20,976 bases of DNA, taken from NCBI GenBank assembly GCA_910579135.1, contig CAJTTM010000042.1, positions 1-20,976 of the forward strand, given 5' to 3'. Below are positions 1-6,080 of the stretch, piece after piece (within the stretch, counting starts at the first letter, position 1; the number at the start of each line of letters is the position of its first letter). This DNA is from an uncultured Erysipelotrichales bacterium. GTDB taxonomy: Bacteria > Bacillota_I > Bacilli_A > Erysipelotrichales > Coprobacillaceae. Position numbers and translations under genes: made by a program. The notes beneath the pieces are model-generated. The model ran no database searches, was not told the DNA's origin, and was given only the letters and a program-made list of their open reading frames with translations.

Positions 1-42
1 ACAAGATACACCTATAACAAGCGTAATTAATACATCAATCAT
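1..42 (-). CDS. Small hydrophobic protein, N-terminus only (cut by window edge)
   Basis: Only the first 14 codons are inside the window. They begin MIDVLITLVIGVSC, which looks like the start of a membrane helix. The start codon overlaps the stop of the preceding gene (ATGA), and an AGGAGG-like ribosome site lies about 7 bases upstream, inside that gene. Position and overlap mark it as the next gene of the leftward early operon. No function can be given from so short a piece. Confidence 0.55.
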   Translation of the reverse strand, partial: MIDVLITLVIGVSC

Positions 43-122
43 TTATTCCCTCCTATTAAAACACACATCAGGAACGCACCTAAGCACGCTCCTAGAACTA
101 TTCCAATGAATAAGTTAGTCAT
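39..122 (-). CDS. 27-aa membrane microprotein, DUF3789-like
   Basis: This is a 27-residue protein, MTNLFIGIVLGACLGAFLMC followed by VLIGGNK. It is almost entirely one glycine-rich hydrophobic helix with a short positively charged end. This size and pattern resemble the small phage/Firmicutes membrane proteins grouped as DUF3789; the match is from memory and not computed. A GGAGG site lies about 9 bases before the ATG. The start overlaps the previous gene by 8 bases and the stop overlaps the next start (ATGA), so translation is probably coupled. The role is unknown. Confidence 0.6.
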   Translation of the reverse strand: MTNLFIGIVLGACLGAFLMCVLIGGNK

Positions 123-270
123 TTTCCATAACCTCCAACTTATGTAAAAGTTGTCTTAAATCAAATTCATACTGTTTTAGATCCCTTAAATTATTACCCT
201 TTTCTGGATTATCAATTTCTTTGCGAACTAATCTTCTTAAAATATCAATGTCAATTATGTCTAATTTCAT
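115..270 (-). CDS. 51-aa charged helical phage protein, function unknown
   Basis: This 51-residue ORF begins MKLDIIDIDILRRLVRKEID and ends HKLEVMEND. It is rich in Asp, Glu, Lys and Leu and is predicted by eye to be mostly helical, with no cysteines or membrane segment. It starts inside the last codons of the Cys-containing 64-aa gene, with AGAGG directly ahead of the ATG. It ends inside the start of the DUF3789-like gene. These overlaps on both sides support it as a translated member of the leftward operon. I do not recognise the family. Confidence 0.6.
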   Translation of the reverse strand: MKLDIIDIDILRRLVRKEIDNPEKGNNLRDLKQYEFDLRQLLHKLEVMEND

Positions 271-445
271 CCTCTTTCACTTCCTTTTCTACAGCATTGT
301 GATATTTCAAACATTTCCCACTACTATAAGCTACACATTCCTCTTTAATACAAGCATGAAGTATTGGTCTTGTAAAATCCCCTTGTCCTACCATAATAGC
401 TTTAACTCCCTTATATGAGGTTAAGTCAGGACAATATTTAATCAT
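251..445 (-). CDS. 64-aa Cys-motif phage protein
   Basis: This small protein has cysteines at residues 5, 32, 37 and 45. The last three form CIKEECVAYSSGKC, a CX4CX7C pattern that recurs in short phage proteins of clostridia-like hosts and probably binds a metal. The start overlaps the end of the upstream gene by 8 bases, and AGGTGG lies about 8 bases ahead. The role is unknown. It belongs to the run of small proteins that closes the replication operon on the left. Confidence 0.65.
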   Translation of the reverse strand: MIKYCPDLTSYKGVKAIMVGQGDFTRPILHACIKEECVAYSSGKCLKYHNAVEKEVKEDEIRHN

Positions 446-671
446 TGTCTTCCACCTGCTTTCTGTAAAATCTGTTCTCTTTATAATTTCTAACTACGAT
501 TTCATTAGTTCCTGTTGGAACTGCTTTAATTATTTTTTTGTCATTATCGCTTATTTTAACTAAAAATATTTTAAGCCAATCTCCAAAATCTTTATCATAC
601 ACCCACATATTTTCTTTAAGTTCTTCAAACTTCAAAGGTGGGTTGTTAAAGCACTCTTCATTCAAACTCAT
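438..671 (-). CDS. 77-aa phage protein with W-rich beta-like segment
   Basis: I chose the start that gives MSLNEECFNNPPLKFEEL. Its ATG overlaps the upstream stop as ATGA, and a GGGGTGG site lies about 6 bases ahead. A start 24 bases further upstream is open but would run deeper into the previous gene. The segment around MWVYDKDFGDWLKIF is typical of a family of short phage proteins that describe a 'command/argument' beta-fold by appearance only, and no function is known to me. The C-terminus is basic then acidic. Confidence 0.65.
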   Translation of the reverse strand: MSLNEECFNNPPLKFEELKENMWVYDKDFGDWLKIFLVKISDNDKKIIKAVPTGTNEIVVRNYKENRFYRKQVEDND

Positions 672-937
672 TCTATCCACCCCAATTCTTGACATTGTTT
701 GTTGATTGCGTCTAATAATTCTTTATAAATTGCACAACCTCCAACATTCTTAAATACAACATCATCTTCTTTGTAGTAAAGTTGTGCATAAAATGAATCA
801 TCAAAAAAATTGATGGTTATTTTAATATAGTCTTCAATTATATTTTCATATACAATACGTCTATGCTTTTTAGAATTCATATTAATACATATTATTTGTT
901 TAAATCCTAACTCTTCAAACATTTCTTGCGCTGTCAT
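668..937 (-). CDS. 89-aa conserved phage protein
   Basis: The protein runs from MTAQEMFEELGFKQIICIN to CQELGWIE. It has an N-terminal short helix ending in ELGF, a middle alternating beta-like section and a C-terminal helix containing AINKQCQELGW. This layout is common among small hypothetical proteins in Firmicutes phages, and I know of no assigned function. GGAG lies about 8 bases before the start. The start overlaps the stop of the preceding zinc-ribbon ORF (TAATG), and the stop overlaps the next start (ATGA). Confidence 0.7.
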   Translation of the reverse strand: MTAQEMFEELGFKQIICINMNSKKHRRIVYENIIEDYIKITINFFDDSFYAQLYYKEDDVVFKNVGGCAIYKELLDAINKQCQELGWIE

Positions 938-1093
938 TATTCATCACTCCAATCTAATTTTTGCCCACAATATTTACAATAATTAGGGTATTCAAATCCA
1001 GCATAATCATCATCTATTTGTTTTTTACAATTAGAACATTCACACTCAAATCTTATTATTTTGCTAACGCTATTTAAAATAGTTATTCTTCAT
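937..1093 (-). CDS. Zinc-ribbon microprotein with no in-frame ATG (alternative start or frameshift)
   Basis: The frame encodes about 47-49 residues with CXCX2C near the start (FECECSNCKK) and CX2C (YCKYCGQKL) near the end, a clear zinc ribbon, finishing in DWSDE. The stop overlaps the start of the next gene (TAATG), so it is placed like a real gene. No ATG, GTG or TTG is in frame. The only ATG with a good Shine-Dalgarno (AGGAGTG, base 1093) reads MKNNYFK and then hits TAG. One fewer base there would join it to the zinc-ribbon frame. Either it starts at ATA (1086) or ATT (1080), or a single-base insertion has broken the gene, or a +1 shift occurs at AAA-TAG-C. The coordinates given cover the joined version. 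Confidence 0.5.
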
Positions 1094-1281
1094 CACTCCT
1101 TTACAAGTACTAATCCTCCTTCAACACTATATGCCCTAAAGCTTCCTGACACCTTATCTCTAATTGAAGTGTAAGCCTTCCTTTCTTCATCCGATAAAAT
1201 AGCACCATTTTCCTTACGTTCTAATAATGAATCAAATGCTGAAAGCTCTTCATGAGATAAAAACACTTCATTTTCTTTCAT
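1093..1281 (-). CDS. 62-aa phage protein, unknown function
   Basis: The protein starts MKENEVFLSHEELSAFDSLL and ends GGLVLVKE. It is highly charged and helical in its first two thirds, with a pattern of Glu, Arg and Lys that could form a coiled coil, and has a short beta-like tail. AGGGGGA lies about 7 bases ahead of the start. The start overlaps the upstream stop by 4 bases (ATGA), which suggests coupled translation. No cysteines, membrane segment or known motif are visible. Confidence 0.65.
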   Translation of the reverse strand: MKENEVFLSHEELSAFDSLLERKENGAILSDEERKAYTSIRDKVSGSFRAYSVEGGLVLVKE

Positions 1282-1535
1282 TCTTTATCCCCCTTCCACT
1301 GTATCGGTCTACCACACTTACTGCAATAATTCATACTTTTTAAAACTTGTGAACCACCTGTAGCTTTAACTAATTTTTTTTCAACTAATAACCATCCACA
1401 TTCGCAGACATAATATGTTCCATCAATAACGTACTGCTCTTTTGGAACAACTGGTTTATCTCTTTGCTTTAATGTTTTATTTTCTTGCTCCAGCTCCTGA
1501 ATACGAGCTAATAAATCTAATCTATCTCCACTCAT
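1278..1535 (-). CDS. 85-aa coiled-coil plus zinc-ribbon phage protein
   Basis: I chose the start MSGDRLDLL because its ATG overlaps the previous stop (TAATG) and AAGGTG lies about 7 bases ahead. An in-frame ATG 24 bases upstream lies inside the previous gene. Residues 5-25 (RLDLLARIQELEQENKTLKQ) form a short leucine-zipper-like coiled coil. After a proline-rich link, a zinc ribbon is formed by C44-x-C46 and C71-x2-C74. Proteins of this layout are common in Firmicutes phage early regions. The zinc ribbon may bind DNA, RNA or a host protein; this is inference. Confidence 0.7.
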   Translation of the reverse strand: MSGDRLDLLARIQELEQENKTLKQRDKPVVPKEQYVIDGTYYVCECGWLLVEKKLVKATGGSQVLKSMNYCSKCGRPIQWKGDKE

Positions 1536-1723
1536 TATTTCACCTTCTTTAAAGGACACCAGCGAGGAGAGGTCTTAGTTGGTATCTCCTCTGGTCCTCT
1601 TACTCTTGATATTTCTCTTTGTGGCTGACACTCGGTTCTTGCGATAGCACAATAATAAATACTACTGCTACCACGATTCCTAGCCATACTAGAAACTAGA
1701 TGTTTACACTCTCTACATTTCAC
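1535..1723 (-). CDS. 62-aa Cys-rich phage protein, GTG start
   Basis: The protein begins MKCRECKHLVSS and has cysteines at 3, 6, 25, 32 and 56, ending SPRWCPLKKVK. The CX2C start and the late WCPL motif mark a family of small, probably zinc-binding phage proteins seen beside replication genes. The start codon is GTG, with AGGAGG 7 bases ahead. The stop overlaps the next start by one base. The function is unknown. Confidence 0.65.
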   Translation of the reverse strand: MKCRECKHLVSSMARNRGSSSIYYCAIARTECQPQREISRVRGPEEIPTKTSPRWCPLKKVK

Positions 1724-1752
1724 TGATTTACCTCCTCTCTATTAAGAAAACC

Positions 1753-3108
1753 TTAACATTTCTTAACATTTTCAATTTTATTTTTCATATACTCAATCAA
1801 GGCATCTTGTATATTTTCCTTGTTTTTTAAGGCCTTGATTATTCGCTCATCAATCGTACCTTTCCCAATGATATGATACACAAGAACCGTCTTATCTTGA
1901 CCCTGTCGATACAAACGATCATTAGCCTGCTGATACAGTTCCAGTGACCATGTCAGTCCATACCAAATGATGATCCTTCCTCCATACTGCAAGTTCAAAC
2001 CATGGCCAATACTTGCTGGATGTGCAAGGAGGATTGGTATTTGTCCCTCATTCCATTTTCTTACATCATCATTGCTCTGTATTTCATATGTATCAAATCT
2101 AGACTGAATCTTATCTCTGTCATGCTGAAATGCATAGAATACGATAACAGGCTGTCCATTTGCTGATTCAATAAGGTCTTCTAATGCATCCAGCTTATGA
2201 TTATGTATATCCAAGACTTCCTTGTTTTCTGTATAAACAGAACCGTTTGAAATCTGCTGAAGCTTATTGCATATGGCTGCTGCATTATTGGCTATAAGCG
2301 TCTCATTCTGACTGAATTCTATGATTGATTCCTTTTCAAACTGCTTATATCTTTTTATGATCTTACTATCAAGTTCAACAGCAACATCAATATACTTTCG
2401 TGTGGGCATATCCAGATAATCTTCTTTCTTCATGCTTATACAGATATCTGAAATGCTTTCGTATATCTTTTCTTCTGCACCATTTACAGGAATATAATCG
2501 TAAACAATATAGCCATTCGATCTTCCTGGTTTAAAATATTTCTCACGATATCGCCCTATCGTTTTTCCTAACCGTTCTCCCTGATCAAGAAGATACATCT
2601 GTGGCCATAGATCCATCAATCCATTTGGTGCTGGTGTTCCTGTAAGGCCTACAACTCTTTTACAGCGACCTATATATTTTCTAAGTGCCTTAAATCTTTT
2701 TGCCTGATTATTCTTAAAACTTGATAATTCATCAATAACGCACATATCAAAGTCCCATTTATGATTATCTATCAGCCATACCACATTTTCGCGATTAATG
2801 ATGTAGATGTCTGCATCTGTATCTAAGGCTTTTTTTCTCTGTGATGGACTTCCTACTACAACTGAATATCTTAGATGAGATACTTCTTTCCACTTTCGTA
2901 TCTCATCTGGCCATGTAGAGGTTGCGACCCTTATTGGTGCTATGATTAAAATCTTGCTGACTTCTAGATAGTCATAGATTAGTTTTTCTACAGCTATCAG
3001 GGTGACTATTGTCTTTCCTAGCCCCATATCCCATAGGCATCCACATCTTTCATGCTCCAGTATCCAGTTGATTCCTTTTTGTTGATAGGCGTAAGGCTTA
3101 AAGTTCAT
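1753..3108 (-). CDS. SNF2-type DEAD/DEAH-box helicase
   Basis: This 451-aa superfamily 2 ATPase probably remodels or translocates on DNA during phage replication or recombination. Visible motifs are a Q-like start (YAYQQKGINWI, residues 6-16), motif I/Walker A MGLGKT (28-33), motif II DELSS near residue 126 in place of the usual DEAH, and TGTPAPN for motif III near 157. Motifs V-VI are GHGLNLQYGG and QANDRLYRQGQ near 370-405, the latter typical of SNF2/Rad54-like enzymes. The size matches the phage form, with two RecA-like lobes and no extra chromatin domains. The start overlaps the VRR-NUC gene by 11 bases, so the helicase and nuclease are probably made together and may act as a pair. Confidence 0.93.
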   Translation of the reverse strand: MNFKPYAYQQKGINWILEHERCGCLWDMGLGKTIVTLIAVEKLIYDYLEVSKILIIAPIRVATSTWPDEIRKWKEVSHLRYSVVVGSPSQRKKALDTDADIYIINRENVVWLIDNHKWDFDMCVIDELSSFKNNQAKRFKALRKYIGRCKRVVGLTGTPAPNGLMDLWPQMYLLDQGERLGKTIGRYREKYFKPGRSNGYIVYDYIPVNGAEEKIYESISDICISMKKEDYLDMPTRKYIDVAVELDSKIIKRYKQFEKESIIEFSQNETLIANNAAAICNKLQQISNGSVYTENKEVLDIHNHKLDALEDLIESANGQPVIVFYAFQHDRDKIQSRFDTYEIQSNDDVRKWNEGQIPILLAHPASIGHGLNLQYGGRIIIWYGLTWSLELYQQANDRLYRQGQDKTVLVYHIIGKGTIDERIIKALKNKENIQDALIEYMKNKIENVKKC

Positions 3109-3427
3109 TTGGAATTTGACCTTTCATCAAATCTGAAACAAGCATATCTACCTGTTCCCTTGTGTGTATGAAGAAAACCTTTTGTCCAAGACTGGAAAGC
3201 TGCTTTTCTCTCCATTTCTGCATTGGTGATATTCTTCCACCTTTCTCTCTTTTCAGTTCTACAAATACCACAAGTCCCTCTGGCATAAATACGATTCTGT
3301 CTGGTACGCCCTTTGTTCCTGGACTTGTCCATTTTGGACACATTCCTCCTAGATCTGTTATCCTGCTAACCAGATAGCTCTCTATTTCTTTTTCTGGTGT
3401 CTGGTTGTTCCTGCTGTTCCATCCCAT
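3098..3427 (-). CDS. VRR-NUC domain nuclease
   Basis: This 109-aa stand-alone VRR-NUC protein belongs to the PD-(D/E)XK nuclease fold. The catalytic pattern is visible as GVPDR (D43), then ELK (E57, K59), followed by Q70 in SPMQKW. Members in phages are thought to cut branched or structured DNA, as the FAN1 nuclease domain does. The specific substrate here is not known. AGGAGG lies 8 bases before the ATG. It is the first gene after the non-coding repeat block and overlaps the SNF2 helicase gene, which is a common pairing in Firmicutes phages. Confidence 0.92.
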   Translation of the reverse strand: MGWNSRNNQTPEKEIESYLVSRITDLGGMCPKWTSPGTKGVPDRIVFMPEGLVVFVELKREKGGRISPMQKWREKQLSSLGQKVFFIHTREQVDMLVSDLMKGQIPNEL

Positions 3428-3445
3428 TTTTATTCCCTCCTGTAA

Positions 3446-3546
3446 TTTTTATCACGACACAGTTCTCACGCGCACGCGTATACAGGGGTGTGTATAGGCA
3501 TATTACCCTATATATACTACCTATTTTAATATCTCTATATAAAATA
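3446..3546. other. Palindrome-rich then AT-rich segment beside the repeat block
   Basis: Between the VRR-NUC gene and the direct repeats is a short GC-rich patch with an alternating CGCGCACGCG (3469-3478). It is followed by an inverted pair TATACA/TGTATA (3479-3484 and 3490-3495). The next 50 bases are nearly all A and T, with long TATA runs. An AT-rich stretch beside iterated repeats is the classic layout of a replication origin, where DNA is first opened. It is non-coding on both strands. Confidence 0.4.
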
Positions 3547-3718
3547 GTGTGTCATCTGTGTCTTTGACTATCAAAACCCTTATATATTAACACTTTACAT
3601 ATGACACACTCACCTACACACTCTCTAAATTTGTGTGTCATCTGTGTCGGGTGTTTTTTCGCCCATGTGTGTCGGGTGTGTCGTTTTTTAACTAGTGTGT
3701 GTCGGGTGGTGTGTCACC
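3547..3718. repeat. Iteron-like direct and inverted repeats, candidate phage replication origin
   Basis: A 16-base unit GTGTGTCATCTGTGTC occurs twice, perfectly, at 3547-3562 and 3633-3648. An inverted partial copy TGACACAC is at 3602-3609. A 10-base unit GTGTCGGGTG occurs three times, at 3644-3653, 3669-3678 and 3699-3708. The last unit lies inside the end of the VapE-type primase-helicase gene, so the repeat spells that protein's final residues (VTHHPTHTS). Repeats next to a replication initiator-like gene, with an AT-rich flank, suggest binding sites for the replication protein. This is inference from layout; no family signature proves it. Confidence 0.55.
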
Positions 3719-6075
3719 TTTCTGAACCCTCTTTTTCGCTTATATATCTTAAAATTTAATGGTTCTTTCTGTTTCTCCCAGTCTTTTCTGCTGTCTATGA
3801 TTTTATTGATCTCAGTTGTCTCATATTGATTTAATTTCTTTAAATCTGCATAACCCAGTGCTTCACACCACACTTCAGCTGCGCATACCTTTATACGTTC
3901 ATCAGTTCCTACTGCATCACTTTCAAGCCATGCCTGTCTGTCATATAGGTCCATACTGTCCCATTCTTTAGGTAGTAATCTATCCAGATAATCATAGATA
4001 ACAGATGTTCTTGGGTCTTCCATCATATAGCTTTCCTGTATCTGTTCTGCTTCTTTCTCAATTTCATTATCTAAATATAATGTCTCTGTCCCTGAATCAT
4101 ACAAAGCCTTTGTTTCAGCCCATATCTGATCTATTTCTTCTCTTGTGATAGAAAACACATCTTTATCAGGTTTCTTTGATTTAGACCCGCTGACGATCCA
4201 AAAACGACGATTTCCGGTCTTATCTCTAAGAAACTCACTTTCGTTCGTTGTAGCCACAAAAATACATTGTCTTGGATAGTTTTTTGTCCTTCTTCCATAT
4301 GCCATTCTAAATCTGTCAACTGTTCCAGATAAGAAGGATTTTATCGTTTCTGCATCGACTTTTTTCATGGCTGTCAGTTCTCCCATCTCAACGATCCATA
4401 CGCCCTGCAAAGCCTCCAAAGCGTCTTTATTTCTGATATCCTTTATTGAATCAGTAAACCACCCTAATGAAAGCTTTCTAAAAAATGAGGACTTACCACA
4501 ACCTTGTGGACCTTTCAAAGTCAGCATATTATCAAAATGACATCCTGGCTCATATATCCTTGTTACTGCTGCCAGCAGTGTCTTACGTGTAACAGCTCGT
4601 ACATATCTGTTATCCTCACATGCAAAGTAATCAATGAGCAGTGTATCAAGTCTTTTTATCCCATCCCATTCTAGGGCCTCTAAATAGTTCTTTATAGGAT
4701 GATATTTGTTTTCATGACATAGGCTGTTGCATGAATCCCATATCTTATCCTTTCCACTTATCTTGTACTTATTTTCAAGATAGATCCTTAAATTAGCATC
4801 ATCATTATCTGTTATATTTTCTTCTAAGCGATTATATTTCCTCCATGGTACATCTCCAGTTATAACCTCACTTTTAGACAGCTCATTAAAGCCAAATTTG
4901 CCCTTTAACTGCTGATCATGACTGAGAATAAGCATAATATTTTTGTATGATGAAGAAACGGTCCCTTGTTTTGTAATCTCAAGCTTTGATTCCCATTCAC
5001 TCTCATCTACGTCCACTTCTTCAACCTTTTCAAATTCACTTGAGATTGATTGAATCAGTTCCTTTTTGACCCTGTTATCATTAACAATTAAATCCTCCAT
5101 AGCCTTGAAACTAGGTAATTTATTAACTGGTGTATCATACTTTGAATCCTCATCCATATCCTTGAATTTATGTATTCTGACAAGGTCAAAGGCATTACAC
5201 AGTACACCACTTGCTGGATCAGTCCCGTGATGAGAATAAGAAAACTTATCATCATAGGTAATAATACCTGCGGCAGTACTTCCCTTAGCATATGTATAGC
5301 GATTTTCTATCGCACATGGGATATAATCTTCAATAAAGGTCTCTATGACCTCATGAATTGAATATGCTCTACAGAAGGCTCCTATAAGCCCTGACTTCTC
5401 TAGAGGATCTTGCTGTATCTTTATATCATGTCGTATAACTTCGGTTTCACGACTGCTAAAGGGCCATGCTGTTACATCAGTCCAGTCTTCATAGGTAGAT
5501 AATATATCATCTGCATTGATAAATTCATCATCTATATATCTGAATATATATTCTCCATCTTTTGAGGTTGAAGGCCAATACATAAGCCTTTGAGGCTGAT
5601 ATGTCGTACTGTCAAAGGCATCGATATCAAGATCATAAGCAATACGCCTCGCTATTGCCTGATATTCTTCAAGGTCAACGTGTCGATCAAGTGGAATAAT
5701 AAGCCTCAATCTAGGATGATCTGGTGTATGAGTATGTGTTGAATAAATAGCTGCTGCGTTTCCATAGAGAAGTTCAAAATTTTCCCATATGCTCATATCC
5801 CCATAATCTATATCCAGACAGATGATATCACGATACTTAATATATGTTCTTTTTCCTTTTATGAGATAGCCGCCAACAAATCCTCCAACATCTTTGATTT
5901 CAGCTTTTTCTGTCTTGCTCATCTTTCTGTACTGCACAGCAGTTTCATTTGTTCTTATCGTATGCGATAGTTTCTCTACCAAAGCCGACCACATGATCTG
6001 TTCATTATGCCATTTCTTTTGTTTTCTGTTTATTCCAGTAGCAATATCCAATTGTTTATCATGTGTTACTTTCAT
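3688..6075 (-). CDS. VapE/VirE-type phage primase-helicase
   Basis: This protein of about 795 aa has two parts. The N-terminal third resembles the VirE/BT4734-like primase-polymerase region: IICLDIDYGD near residue 90 gives the acidic metal-binding pattern, and HPRLRLIIPLD follows near 125. The C-terminal half is a VapE-family (PF05272) superfamily 3-like ATPase. It has Walker A GPQGCGKSS near 520, a Walker B-like region WIVEMGEL near 565, and GNRRFWIV near 625 as the likely arginine-finger segment. It should prime and unwind phage DNA. GTG at 6081 overlaps the polymerase stop, but AAAGGA is better spaced for the ATG at 6075, which I prefer. Its last codons lie inside the origin-like repeats. 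Confidence 0.9.
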   Translation of the reverse strand: MKVTHDKQLDIATGINRKQKKWHNEQIMWSALVEKLSHTIRTNETAVQYRKMSKTEKAEIKDVGGFVGGYLIKGKRTYIKYRDIICLDIDYGDMSIWENFELLYGNAAAIYSTHTHTPDHPRLRLIIPLDRHVDLEEYQAIARRIAYDLDIDAFDSTTYQPQRLMYWPSTSKDGEYIFRYIDDEFINADDILSTYEDWTDVTAWPFSSRETEVIRHDIKIQQDPLEKSGLIGAFCRAYSIHEVIETFIEDYIPCAIENRYTYAKGSTAAGIITYDDKFSYSHHGTDPASGVLCNAFDLVRIHKFKDMDEDSKYDTPVNKLPSFKAMEDLIVNDNRVKKELIQSISSEFEKVEEVDVDESEWESKLEITKQGTVSSSYKNIMLILSHDQQLKGKFGFNELSKSEVITGDVPWRKYNRLEENITDNDDANLRIYLENKYKISGKDKIWDSCNSLCHENKYHPIKNYLEALEWDGIKRLDTLLIDYFACEDNRYVRAVTRKTLLAAVTRIYEPGCHFDNMLTLKGPQGCGKSSFFRKLSLGWFTDSIKDIRNKDALEALQGVWIVEMGELTAMKKVDAETIKSFLSGTVDRFRMAYGRRTKNYPRQCIFVATTNESEFLRDKTGNRRFWIVSGSKSKKPDKDVFSITREEIDQIWAETKALYDSGTETLYLDNEIEKEAEQIQESYMMEDPRTSVIYDYLDRLLPKEWDSMDLYDRQAWLESDAVGTDERIKVCAAEVWCEALGYADLKKLNQYETTEINKIIDSRKDWEKQKEPLNFKIYKRKRGFRKVTHHPTHTS

Positions 6076-6080
6076 TGTCA

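Noticed and set aside
3105..3341. 78-aa minus-strand ORF inside the VRR-NUC gene
   Set aside because: It overlaps the nuclease frame completely, lacks a ribosome site, and its Lys/Arg-rich translation looks like an off-frame read.
3547..3718. CRISPR array
   Set aside because: Repeats are 10-16 bases, irregularly spaced and partly inverted, with no constant-length unique spacers and no cas genes nearby. An origin-like reading fits better.
5170..5361. Plus-strand ORF within the primase-helicase gene
   Set aside because: It lies wholly inside a well-supported gene on the other strand and has no ribosome site. The same holds for other plus-strand frames at 3162, 5894, 6454, 8655, 9328, 9544, 9966, 10037, 10424, 10546, 10907 and 12925.
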